Below, piece after piece: positions 1 to 6,068 of a stretch of 7,999 bases of DNA (position 1 is the first letter of the stretch; each line of letters opens with the position of its first letter). The notes below the pieces were generated by a model that searched no databases, was not told the origin of the DNA, and saw nothing but the letters and a program-made list of their open reading frames with translations. The DNA is from Dehalococcoidia bacterium (GTDB lineage Bacteria > Chloroflexota > Dehalococcoidia > GIF9 > AB-539-J10), in the NCBI GenBank assembly GCA_030669525.1, contig DAOVDO010000037.1, forward strand, positions 1-7,999, given 5' to 3'. The translations under genes were made by a program, and so were the position numbers.

Positions 1-343
1 CGCCTGGCCATTCTTCGTTAACAGTTATCTTAATGTAGGGGAAGGTCTTGTCGTCTCTAAGACTTATATTGTATCGGGGATGATATTTCTTTATAAGATT
101 ACACTCCAAAATGAGCGCTTCCTGTTCGGAGTCGGTGATTATAAACTCCAGGTCATTTATTTTCGATATCAATTGCTGGACCTTTGCTGACTGGTTACTT
201 CTGGTGCCTAAATAACTCCTTACTCTGTTGTTCAAATTAGCAGCTTTACCAACGTAGATAATCCTGCTTTGCTCGTCTTTAAAGAGGTAGACCCCTGGAT
301 TCTGTGGGAAAGCTTTAAATTGCTCCTCCAATTGTATTTTCAC
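1..343 (-). CDS. uvrC: UvrABC excinuclease subunit C, N-terminal part (partial)
   Basis: This is the first 114 codons of UvrC, the nuclease subunit that cuts on both sides of a lesion in nucleotide excision repair; the rest lies beyond the left edge. My translation of the minus strand shows the GIY-YIG nuclease domain: PGVYLF near residues 16-21, then IIYVGKA and RVRSYLG, followed by the family block NLIKKYHPRYNI and DDKTFPYIKI. These match the order and spacing of UvrC rather than of stand-alone GIY-YIG endonucleases. The start is taken as GTG at 343-341: an in-frame TGA lies three codons upstream and UvrC proteins begin about 10-20 residues before PGVY. A TTG four codons later is a weaker alternative. 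No Shine-Dalgarno sequence precedes the GTG, although a -10-like box lies 9 bases upstream. The gene is divergent from the recombinase gene, with 28 bases between their starts. Confidence 0.95.
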   Translation of the reverse strand, partial: MKIQLEEQFKAFPQNPGVYLFKDEQSRIIYVGKAANLNNRVRSYLGTRSNQSAKVQQLISKINDLEFIITDSEQEALILECNLIKKYHPRYNISLRDDKTFPYIKITVNEEWPG

Positions 344-381
344 AGTAAATCAATTGTAACAGGGATATTAAATGTGGACAA
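329..381 (-). promoter_or_regulatory. Possible uvrC promoter, near-leaderless
   Basis: On the minus strand, TTGTCC (381-376) and TACAAT (358-353) are separated by 17 bases, a fair sigma-70-type match (4 of 6 and 5 of 6). A transcript starting about 7 bases after the -10 box would begin within about three bases of the GTG at 343, so the mRNA would be essentially leaderless. This fits the lack of a ribosome binding site. The -35 box lies inside the 5' end of the divergent recombinase gene, so the two promoters must overlap. No equally good promoter is visible for the plus strand. The feature is drawn to include the alternative TTG start at 331-329. Confidence 0.4.
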
Positions 382-1274
382 AAGTGGTTGTAGTTATGTT
401 AGAATGGCGCATAATGGAAAAGAGCGTTGGTACCTTTCTTGAATACCTATCTAATCAGAAGAGATGTTCACCTAATACGATAGCTGCTTATCGCAATGAC
501 CTTAACCAGTTAACAGCCTACTTTGAAGTAGAGAAAACAAAGGGAATAATTAAGTCGAGCAGCGAATTACTAAAAAGCTATCTGCTCAACCTTAGAGAGA
601 AGAGATACTCTCAGGCTACAGCAGCTCGTAAGATAGCCTCGGTCAAGTCCTTTTATAAATTTATGATTAATTCAGGCAAGTTGAAGGAGAATCCATCAGA
701 GAAAATACTCCCTCCCAGAGTCAGCAAGCACCCACCCGAATTCTTATCTCCATATGAGTACTCACGCTTGCTGGCAGAGCCCCAAAAGCTATCCACTCCT
801 GAGGCTAGAAGAGACGAGGTGATGCTAGAACTGCTTTATGCCACTGGTTTACGTGCCAGTGAACTGGTATTTCTAAACGTGAAAGATATTGACCTGGATA
901 GATCTCACCTATACTGTGTTCATGGTGATTCCAGGAGGCAAATAGCTTTTGACCTTCATATAAACCAATTATTAAGAGATTTTCTCAAGAATGGCAGGCT
1001 TGATTTACTATATGATGAAAATGAGGAGGCGTTGTTTCTTAATCGACGGGGTGGGCGGCTCACCAGGCAAGGTTTCTGGCAAATTGTAAAGAATTATGCA
1101 TCTAAAGCAGGGCTCAGTGCAAAAATTACACCGCATACCTTGCGCCATAGCTTCGCTATTAATAAATTACGAAGTGGTGTCGACCTCCAATCTGTTCAGC
1201 GAGTTCTAGGCCATGCCTACATTTCCAGTACCAGAATATATAAACAACCCCATCCTCATCGGGAAAATGAATAA
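372..1274 (+). CDS. Xer-like tyrosine recombinase, catalytic Lys replaced
   Basis: This is a 300-residue tyrosine recombinase of the XerC/XerD type; family members resolve chromosome dimers or integrate mobile DNA by strand exchange through a phosphotyrosine intermediate. The N-terminal DNA-binding domain spans about residues 16-105 (SPNTIAAYRNDL near 33-44). The catalytic domain spans about 120-295, with R161 (TGLRASEL), H255 and R258 (PHTLRH), H281 (LGHA) and nucleophile Y290. The usual GKG beta-hairpin that supplies the catalytic lysine reads VHGDSRRQ (183-190) and has no lysine. Only ten residues follow the tyrosine, fewer than in XerD, whose tail contacts the partner subunit. The start at 372 has AGGGA at 361-365; methionines at 396 and 414 are alternatives, and 414 fits the usual XerD length better. 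It begins a plus-strand unit and its stop overlaps the next start. Whether it is the housekeeping Xer or a derived relative cannot be told here. Confidence 0.88.
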   Translation: MWTKVVVVMLEWRIMEKSVGTFLEYLSNQKRCSPNTIAAYRNDLNQLTAYFEVEKTKGIIKSSSELLKSYLLNLREKRYSQATAARKIASVKSFYKFMINSGKLKENPSEKILPPRVSKHPPEFLSPYEYSRLLAEPQKLSTPEARRDEVMLELLYATGLRASELVFLNVKDIDLDRSHLYCVHGDSRRQIAFDLHINQLLRDFLKNGRLDLLYDENEEALFLNRRGGRLTRQGFWQIVKNYASKAGLSAKITPHTLRHSFAINKLRSGVDLQSVQRVLGHAYISSTRIYKQPHPHRENE

Positions 1275-1519
1275 TGCCCAAAAAAACACGTAGTGCTAAA
1301 CAAAAACATAGTATAAGACAAGCAAAGGAAATACAGAGAAAGTACTCCCGATCAGCCATAACAGTAACTACCGAGCCTCAATTATCAGCTAATATGTCTT
1401 CTGAAACCCAGCGACCACTAAACCACTATCGATACTTAACTCCTGAACTACGTCGTATTGGTATACTTGCTGGGGTCATAATCATAATTCTTATAGCGTT
1501 ATCACAGATCCTTGATTAA
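1274..1519 (+). CDS. Small basic single-pass membrane protein, unknown function
   Basis: I do not recognise a named family for this 81-residue protein. The first 27 residues are strongly basic (KK, KQK, RQAK, QRKYSR) and lysine/arginine rich. A polar linker with TVTTEPQLSANMSSETQ follows, then YLTPELRRIG and a single hydrophobic segment at about 63-80 rich in Ile and Leu, ending two residues later. The topology suggests a tail-anchored inner-membrane protein with a basic cytoplasmic domain, perhaps binding nucleic acid or acidic lipids; this is inference from composition only. Its ATG shares one base with the recombinase stop (TAATG), which implies translational coupling, and pcm starts 22 bases after its stop. 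Preserved frame, coupling and a clean membrane helix support a real gene. Confidence 0.75.
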   Translation: MPKKTRSAKQKHSIRQAKEIQRKYSRSAITVTTEPQLSANMSSETQRPLNHYRYLTPELRRIGILAGVIIIILIALSQILD

Positions 1520-1541
1520 TATTTCCGTTTGACGAATAGTC

Positions 1542-2177
1542 ATGGATTTAGTAAAGGCCCGAGCCAACTTAATCAAGCACCTTAACTGGGAGATCGCGGA
1601 TAAGCGCGTAGTTGATGCTATGAAGCATGTTCCGCGTGAGGCCTTTGTACCCAAAGAACTCCAATATGCCGCTTATGAGGATAGGCCACTAAGCATTGGT
1701 TTTGGTCAGACCATTTCCCAACCCTACATTGTCGCTCTGATGGTACAGGCACTGGAGCTTAAAGGCGATGAGAAGGTTCTGGAGATAGGAACTGGCAGTG
1801 GCTATGAAGCAGCTATCCTATCTAAGCTATCAGGGAAAGTGGTCACTGTAGAGTGTATTCCTGAGCTGGCTGAATCGGCCAAGCAAGTTTTGACAGGTCT
1901 CGGCTGTTCCAATGTTGATGTTCATATCGCCGGCAGGGCTTTAGGCTGGCTGGAAGATTCACCCTATGATGCTATCATTGTGTCTGCCGGGGCTCCTTCA
2001 ATTCCTAAAATATTGTTGGGGCAATTATCCTGGGGTGGAAAACTGGTGATTCCGGCAGGCTCGCGCTGGCAACAGGAACTAATGAAAATAACCAAGCTTA
2101 AAAAGGGGAATAAGGTGGAGAATTTGGGTGGTTGTTACTTTGTTCCGCTTATAGGTGAAGGTGCCTGGAAGGAATAG
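1542..2177 (+). CDS. pcm: Protein-L-isoaspartate O-methyltransferase
   Basis: This 211-residue cytosolic enzyme transfers methyl from S-adenosylmethionine to L-isoaspartyl residues, the first step in repairing damaged aspartate/asparagine sites. The length is normal for bacterial Pcm. The family block GQTISQPYIVALM is at residues 55-67, the SAM-binding glycine loop VLEIGTGSGYEAA at 79-91, the PYDAIIVSAGAP block at 141-152 and the C-terminal VPLIGEGAW at 201-209. One oddity is that the segment normally reading GDGxxGW is AGRALGW (130-136), without the aspartate. The start MDLVKARANL fits the family, but no clear Shine-Dalgarno sequence precedes it; it lies 22 bases after the membrane-protein gene and is probably the last gene of that unit. 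It ends 14 bases before the convergent tRNA gene, and no hairpin-plus-T-run terminator is seen on this strand. Confidence 0.93.
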   Translation: MDLVKARANLIKHLNWEIADKRVVDAMKHVPREAFVPKELQYAAYEDRPLSIGFGQTISQPYIVALMVQALELKGDEKVLEIGTGSGYEAAILSKLSGKVVTVECIPELAESAKQVLTGLGCSNVDVHIAGRALGWLEDSPYDAIIVSAGAPSIPKILLGQLSWGGKLVIPAGSRWQQELMKITKLKKGNKVENLGGCYFVPLIGEGAWKE

Positions 2178-2191
2178 GGCCAATAAAAAAG

Positions 2192-2265
2192 TGCCCCCAA
2201 GGGGATTCAAACCCCTGATCTTCAGCTTGAAAGGCTGACGTCCTAGGCCTCTAGACGATGAGGGC
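2192..2265 (-). tRNA. tRNA-Glu (anticodon TTC)
   Basis: On the minus strand the sequence folds as a full cloverleaf. The acceptor stem is GCCCTCA with TGGGGGC (one G-T pair). The D arm GTCT...AGGAC has the GG pair in its loop. The anticodon stem TCAGC/GCTGA encloses loop CTTTCAA with anticodon TTC, and the T stem is AGGGG/CCCCT. The D arm strongly resembles bacterial tRNA-Glu. The discriminator base is A (2192); CCA is not encoded and must be added after transcription. A run of six T (2190-2185) follows one base later and probably ends transcription. The T loop reads TTTGAAT, so the near-invariant C56 is T. The gene lies 16 bases after argC on the same strand and converges with pcm. Confidence 0.96.
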
Positions 2266-2278
2266 AAGCAAATTGCAT

Positions 2279-2307
2279 ATTCTAGGGATAAATTGCCATA
2301 TTTTCAA
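2279..2307 (-). promoter_or_regulatory. Predicted tRNA-Glu promoter inside the end of argC
   Basis: TTGAAA (2307-2302), a 17-base spacer and TAGAAT (2284-2279) form a good sigma-70-type promoter on the minus strand. Transcription would begin near 2272, about seven bases before the tRNA 5' end, leaving a very short leader for RNase P. The argC stop codon TAG (2284-2282) forms the first half of the -10 box. This allows tRNA expression independent of argC, although read-through from argC is also possible. Confidence 0.55.
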
Positions 2308-3325
2308 GTCCGCTTGTCTCCGGTAAGTCAAACATTAAATTCATATTCTGGATGGCCTGTCCAGCACCACCCTTCACCAGATTATCAAGGCAGCTAAGAA
2401 CTATAAGCTTCCCAGTCCTTGAATCTACGGTAGGATAAATCAAGCAAAAGTTATTTCCCCATGCGTGTTTAGTTTGAGGCGGTTTGTTCATTACCTTAAC
2501 AAATGGCGAATCTTGGTAAAACTTCTGATAGAGCAGGTATAACCCTTCTTTATCCTTAACACTATCACCCGGTTTAGTATCCCTTAATCTAGCATAGCAG
2601 GCGCTTAATATGCCTCGGGTCATCGGCACTATATGAGGCACGAATGTTATCGAGAGGTTATTCTCAGGTTTGAGGTTTCTTAGCTCCTGCTCTATTTCGG
2701 GTAAGTGTCGGTGTCCCTCAATAGCGTAAGCATAACTATTCTCGTTAACTTCCGCATAGTGGGTGGCTATGCTTAGAGTCCTACCAGCACCGGAGACACC
2801 TGATTTACTGTCAATTATTATATCTGAATGAATAAGTCCCTCCTTGATCACTGGTGCCAATGCCAGGATAGCGCAGGTGCTATAGCAACCAGGGTTTGCC
2901 ACCAGGTGGGCGGAGACAATCTCCTCTCGATGTAATTCAGGTAATCCATAAACTGCCTCTTTCAACATTTCTGATGCAGGGTGATTAAATTGATACCATT
3001 CGGAGTATTTATTAATATCCTTTAGCCTGAAGTCCGCGCTGACATCAATAACTTTGATGCCCCTTCCTAATAAAGACCGCACCACATCCACACTATTCTT
3101 ATGAGGCATTGCCGAGAAGGCGATATCGACATTATCTTCAAGCTCAGCCGTTATCAAGAGGTCAACATCATCGAGATGAGGGAATATTTCACCAAGCTTA
3201 TGCCCTGCCGCACTTCGTCCAGTAACCGATTTAAGTTCTACTCGAGGATGTTGGTAGAGCAACCGAGCCAGCTCAGCGCCAATATATCCCGTGACATTTA
3301 TTATCCCTGCTCTTATAACTGTCAT
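2282..3325 (-). CDS. argC: N-acetyl-gamma-glutamyl-phosphate reductase
   Basis: ArgC uses NADPH to reduce N-acetylglutamyl phosphate to the semialdehyde, the third step of arginine (ornithine) synthesis, in the cytosol. At 347 residues it has the usual length. The N-terminal NADP-binding fold has GIINVTGYIGAELARLL (7-23). VIDVSADFRL (92-101) and the catalytic loop NPGCYST with C147 follow, then KSGVSGAGR (174-182), GHRHLPEIEQEL with H205/H207 (204-215), PHIVPMTRGIL (230-240) and the C-terminal NLVKGGAGQAIQNMN (315-329). The loop has S149 and C151 where the family normally has Pro and Ala/Gly (GCYPTA). The ATG at 3325 has no Shine-Dalgarno sequence; promoter boxes lie close upstream, suggesting a very short leader. 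No other arginine genes are in the window; tRNA-Glu follows after 16 bases. Confidence 0.95.
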   Translation of the reverse strand: MTVIRAGIINVTGYIGAELARLLYQHPRVELKSVTGRSAAGHKLGEIFPHLDDVDLLITAELEDNVDIAFSAMPHKNSVDVVRSLLGRGIKVIDVSADFRLKDINKYSEWYQFNHPASEMLKEAVYGLPELHREEIVSAHLVANPGCYSTCAILALAPVIKEGLIHSDIIIDSKSGVSGAGRTLSIATHYAEVNENSYAYAIEGHRHLPEIEQELRNLKPENNLSITFVPHIVPMTRGILSACYARLRDTKPGDSVKDKEGLYLLYQKFYQDSPFVKVMNKPPQTKHAWGNNFCLIYPTVDSRTGKLIVLSCLDNLVKGGAGQAIQNMNLMFDLPETSGLENMAIYP

Positions 3326-3339
3326 TGTAAATATTATAA

Positions 3340-3367
3340 ATTATACTACATGAAGGGTAATGGTCAA
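3340..3367 (-). promoter_or_regulatory. Predicted argC promoter with very short leader
   Basis: On the minus strand TTGACC (3367-3362), a 16-base spacer and a perfect TATAAT (3345-3340) predict a strong promoter. Transcription would start near 3333, only about 7-8 bases before the argC ATG at 3325. A second TATAAT at 3338-3333, seven bases from the ATG, would give a fully leaderless mRNA, though without a clear -35 box. Either choice agrees with the absence of a ribosome binding site. Confidence 0.6.
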
Positions 3368-3368
3368 T

Positions 3369-3419
3369 GGGGCAGCCCTCAATTTAACTGCATCGGCTTG
3401 TTTAAATAAAATGAGCCCC
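3369..3419 (-). other. Imperfect inverted repeat upstream of the argC promoter
   Basis: Three short paired segments nest here: GGGG (3369-3372) with CCCC (3416-3419), CTCA (3378-3381) with TGAG (3412-3415), and ATTTAA (3382-3387) with TTAAAT (3402-3407). The stem is broken by a 5-base and a 4-base bulge and closes on a 14-base loop. It lies between the end of the zinc-ribbon gene and the argC -35 box, so it could be an imperfect terminator of the Hdr operon or an operator for argC. No T-run follows on the minus strand, and chance is a real alternative. Confidence 0.2.
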
Positions 3420-3458
3420 AATTAATATGAGCTGAACGAGCATATTGTATAAATCCTG

Positions 3459-3593
3459 TCATTTTTGGGATGATACTTTACGCACACTATTTGATTTACA
3501 CCGGGGACATACTCTCTCCCTGATTTCTTGCTTGGTAGCTACCTGCATTTTATACTCATAGCCACAGTGAAGACACTTTAACGACTCTTGCAT
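3459..3593 (-). CDS. Small zinc-ribbon protein (44 aa)
   Basis: My translation gives a 44-residue protein with two CxxC knuckles: C7/C10 (CLHCGYEY) and C29/C32 (CPRCKS). They are separated by 18 residues of mostly polar sequence and followed by a basic tail (SVRKVSSQK). This is the layout of a zinc ribbon, or less likely a rubredoxin-like iron site. GGAGG at 3607-3603 lies nine bases before the ATG at 3593, a good ribosome binding site. An out-of-frame ATG at 3602-3600 is followed by a stop after seven codons, so it is not the start. The gene begins 43 bases after the stop of the HdrA-MvhD fusion on the same strand and is probably the last gene of that operon. Its function is unknown; a small metal-binding partner of the Hdr proteins or a nucleic-acid-binding regulator are both possible. 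Confidence 0.78.
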   Translation of the reverse strand: MQESLKCLHCGYEYKMQVATKQEIRERVCPRCKSNSVRKVSSQK

Positions 3594-3636
3594 TCTCCCA
3601 TGCCTCCGTTATATTAATATGCTTTTCTCTTTAATT

Positions 3637-6054
3637 TTATTCCTGCTGATTCGAATCCTCGTTAGCAAGTATGTTTTTGGTATATTCTATCTCTTCAGAG
3701 GTTACTTTCTGACGCATCTCTTCCAGGTCACGCATAATCTGAGCGAACCTGGGGCCTTCAGCAGCACTGATCCATTCTAACTGTAATCGTTCTGGACGGA
3801 TCCCCAACTTCTCCATACGATTCCATAATTTATCTGCACGCCTGATTGTCCAATGGTTGGCGTTAATATAATGGCAGTCTCCTATATGACATCCAGATAG
3901 CAACACCACCGGAGCACCCAGCTTGAACGCATGCCAAATAAAGTTCTCATCAACCCTGGCGCTGCACATTACCCGAATGAAGCGGTTGTTAGGAGGATAT
4001 TGTATTCTTGACATACCTGCCAAGTCACTAGCAGCATAGCTACACCAGTTACATAAAAAGGTTATTATCTTTTTCTCGGATTCTTCTTCCAAAGCAGCAC
4101 TTATCTGAGCCAGTATCTGGTCATCATGGAAATGTCGAATTGTTATAGCCCCAAAGCGGCATTCGGCGGCGCAGGCTCCACAACCGGCACAGACAGCCGT
4201 AATAACTCGAGCTCCGGTCTTGGCTTTTACGTCTACCTCAATTGCTCCAAACGGACATACTTGGGCACAGACACCACATGACGTACATTTCTCAAGGTCT
4301 ACCACCGCTTTTATTGCATCTCCCTGTACCATGCCGGAACTCAGCAATATTGAACTCCTTGCTACGGCAGCGCCAGCCTGGGTGACACTGTCTTTTATAT
4401 CTTTGGGGGATTCAACGGAGCCGGCGTAGAATATTCCAGGGGTTGGTGCATCTACAGGTCTTAATTTGGGGTGTGCTTCCATCACAAAGCCATCTGCGGT
4501 CTGGGAAATATTCATGATGCTGGCCAGATGCTTCAAGTCATCGCTTTGCTGCAATCCTACTGACAGTACTACCATATCAAGTTCATACTCTTCTATCCTT
4601 GATGTAGTAGTGTTTTCCACACGAATCTTGAGGTTTCTAGTGTTGGGATCTTCGATTACTTCGCCTGGTAACCCCCTGATATAGTGAACGCCTGCCTCCT
4701 TGGAACGCCGGTATAAGTCCTCAAAGCCCTTGCCAAAGGCACGGATATCTATGTAAAAGACGTAGACTCTGGTGTCAGGGTAGTGCTCATTTATGAGGAG
4801 GCTATCCTTAATTGTATTCATACAGCAAACATTGGAACAGTAAGGATTACCACGATTTTCAGTACGTGAACCTACGCACTGTATAAAGCCGATGCGTTTT
4901 GGAGTCTGAAGGTCAGATGGACGCACCAGTTTACCCTCTGTGGGACCACCACCACATATCAGCCTCTCGAACTCCATGGTAGTGATAACATTTTCAAACT
5001 GCGTATAGCCGTATTCGTCCAGAGCAGTAGGATCGTAAATAGCCATACCAGTGGCGATGATTATCACACCCACGTTAAGTTCTACCAGTTCGTCCTGCAT
5101 ATTCAAGTCAATACAATCCTTTTCACATACATCAACGCATTTTCCACACCTTATAGGATTATTGCCCAGACATTCATCCATATTTATAAGATAGGAAGAT
5201 GGTACAGCTTGTGGGAATGGTAGGTAGATAGCCTTCCGTGAAGCGAAACCTTGCTGGAATGCGTCGGGCACGACTACAGGACAAACCTCGGCACAACGCC
5301 CACAGGAGTTACACAACGTCTCATCTACATAGCGAGCCTTCTTCCGTACACGTACTTTGAAGTCACCTACATAACCTGATATTTCCTCCACCTCGCTATA
5401 GGACATAAGTGTTATGTTAGAGTGTCTACCCACATCCATCATCTTAGGCCCAAGTACACATATCGAACAGTCCATGGTGGGGAAGGTTTTATCCAGCTGG
5501 GCCATAATCCCTCCAATAGACGGTTGTTTCTCTACCAAATATACCTGGTGCCCAGCATCGGCTAGGTCCAGAGCTGCCTGAATGCCGGCTACTCCACCAC
5601 CTACCACCATAGCAACATCAGTGACCGGTATCTCTGTATCCTCCTGTGGCTCAAGGAGTCGTGCTTTAGCTACAGCTATCTTGACGATATCCTTGGCCTT
5701 CCTGGTTGCCGCATCTCTGTCGTGTAAATGCACCCAGCTACACTGCTCCCTGATGCTGGTCATCTCTAACAGGTAGGGATTAAGCCCCGCTTCGGCAACA
5801 CACTTACGGAAAGTTGGCTCATGCATCCTGGGAGTACAAGAGGCTATCACTACACGGTTGAGGTTAAATTCACGTATGTGCTTTTTTATCTCCTCCTGGC
5901 CGGGGTCAGCACAGCTATATTTATTACTTACTGCAACCACAACTCCTGGGATATCCTCCGCTGATTTCCTCACCTCCTCACAATCTACAGAACCTGCTAT
6001 ATTAAGACCGCAGTCACAGACAAAAACACCAATCCTTAGTTCGTCCTGCGTCAA
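3637..6054 (-). CDS. HdrA-type electron-bifurcating flavoprotein fused to MvhD
   Basis: This 805-residue protein is a full-length HdrA (CoB-CoM heterodisulfide reductase subunit A-like) with an MvhD/FlpD domain at its C terminus. Residues 1-145 are the HdrA N-terminal domain (CADPGQ, SCTPRMHEPTF, CSWVH). The FAD-binding GGGVAG loop is at 152-157, followed by DCSIC (195-199). An inserted ferredoxin domain has C248/251/254/258 and C295/303/306/310. The IQCVGSR...YCSNVCC block (391-411) follows. A second ferredoxin domain has C590/593/596/600 and C622/625/628/632. The MvhD domain (about 662-790) has C668/C671, C697, C722 and C727. HdrA proteins bifurcate electrons at FAD; MvhD passes electrons from a partner oxidoreductase. 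QmoB of sulfate reducers has similar HdrA-MvhD architecture and is the main alternative. The start is TTG, directly abutting the upstream stop. Confidence 0.92.
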   Translation of the reverse strand: MTQDELRIGVFVCDCGLNIAGSVDCEEVRKSAEDIPGVVVAVSNKYSCADPGQEEIKKHIREFNLNRVVIASCTPRMHEPTFRKCVAEAGLNPYLLEMTSIREQCSWVHLHDRDAATRKAKDIVKIAVAKARLLEPQEDTEIPVTDVAMVVGGGVAGIQAALDLADAGHQVYLVEKQPSIGGIMAQLDKTFPTMDCSICVLGPKMMDVGRHSNITLMSYSEVEEISGYVGDFKVRVRKKARYVDETLCNSCGRCAEVCPVVVPDAFQQGFASRKAIYLPFPQAVPSSYLINMDECLGNNPIRCGKCVDVCEKDCIDLNMQDELVELNVGVIIIATGMAIYDPTALDEYGYTQFENVITTMEFERLICGGGPTEGKLVRPSDLQTPKRIGFIQCVGSRTENRGNPYCSNVCCMNTIKDSLLINEHYPDTRVYVFYIDIRAFGKGFEDLYRRSKEAGVHYIRGLPGEVIEDPNTRNLKIRVENTTTSRIEEYELDMVVLSVGLQQSDDLKHLASIMNISQTADGFVMEAHPKLRPVDAPTPGIFYAGSVESPKDIKDSVTQAGAAVARSSILLSSGMVQGDAIKAVVDLEKCTSCGVCAQVCPFGAIEVDVKAKTGARVITAVCAGCGACAAECRFGAITIRHFHDDQILAQISAALEEESEKKIITFLCNWCSYAASDLAGMSRIQYPPNNRFIRVMCSARVDENFIWHAFKLGAPVVLLSGCHIGDCHYINANHWTIRRADKLWNRMEKLGIRPERLQLEWISAAEGPRFAQIMRDLEEMRQKVTSEEIEYTKNILANEDSNQQE

Positions 6055-6068
6055 TTAATTTACCTCCT
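6052..6068 (-). promoter_or_regulatory. Strong Shine-Dalgarno before a TTG start
   Basis: AGGAGGT (6068-6062) lies inside the last codons of the HdrD-like gene, with GGAGG eight bases before the TTG at 6054. The upstream stop TAA (6057-6055) touches the TTG directly, so terminating ribosomes could restart without moving. No in-frame ATG near by has a comparable site, and the encoded N terminus (LRIGVFVCDCG) begins where HdrA proteins begin, which decides the start. Confidence 0.85.

Noticed and set aside
372..1274. Sign of an integrated mobile element around the tyrosine recombinase and tRNA-Glu
   Set aside because: pcm and a membrane-protein gene separate them, and I see no att-like direct repeat of the tRNA end or other phage genes; a Xer-type chromosomal gene is the simpler reading.
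1159..1359. Minus-strand open frame across the recombinase end and the membrane-protein gene
   Set aside because: It overlaps two better-supported genes on the other strand; its cysteine-rich hydrophobic reading is typical of a shadow frame.
2079..2267. Minus-strand open frame over the end of pcm and the tRNA
   Set aside because: It runs through the tRNA-Glu gene and antisense to pcm, so it is not plausible as a protein.
3101..3409. Open frame of 102 codons on the plus strand opposite the argC 5' end
   Set aside because: It lies mostly antisense to a clear ArgC, has no domain-like pattern and no ribosome binding site.
3430..3450. Weak hairpin (ATATG...CATAT) as terminator after the zinc-ribbon gene
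   Set aside because: Only five outer pairs form, the centre mismatches and no T-run follows.
3611..3620. Ten-base palindrome ATATTAATAT upstream of the zinc-ribbon gene
   Set aside because: AT-rich self-complementary stretches of this length are common by chance in AT-rich gaps; no second copy or matching regulator is seen.
3637..6054. Selenocysteine (in-frame TGA) in the HdrA cysteine block
   Set aside because: The frame has no internal stop; all the cluster positions are read as ordinary cysteine codons.
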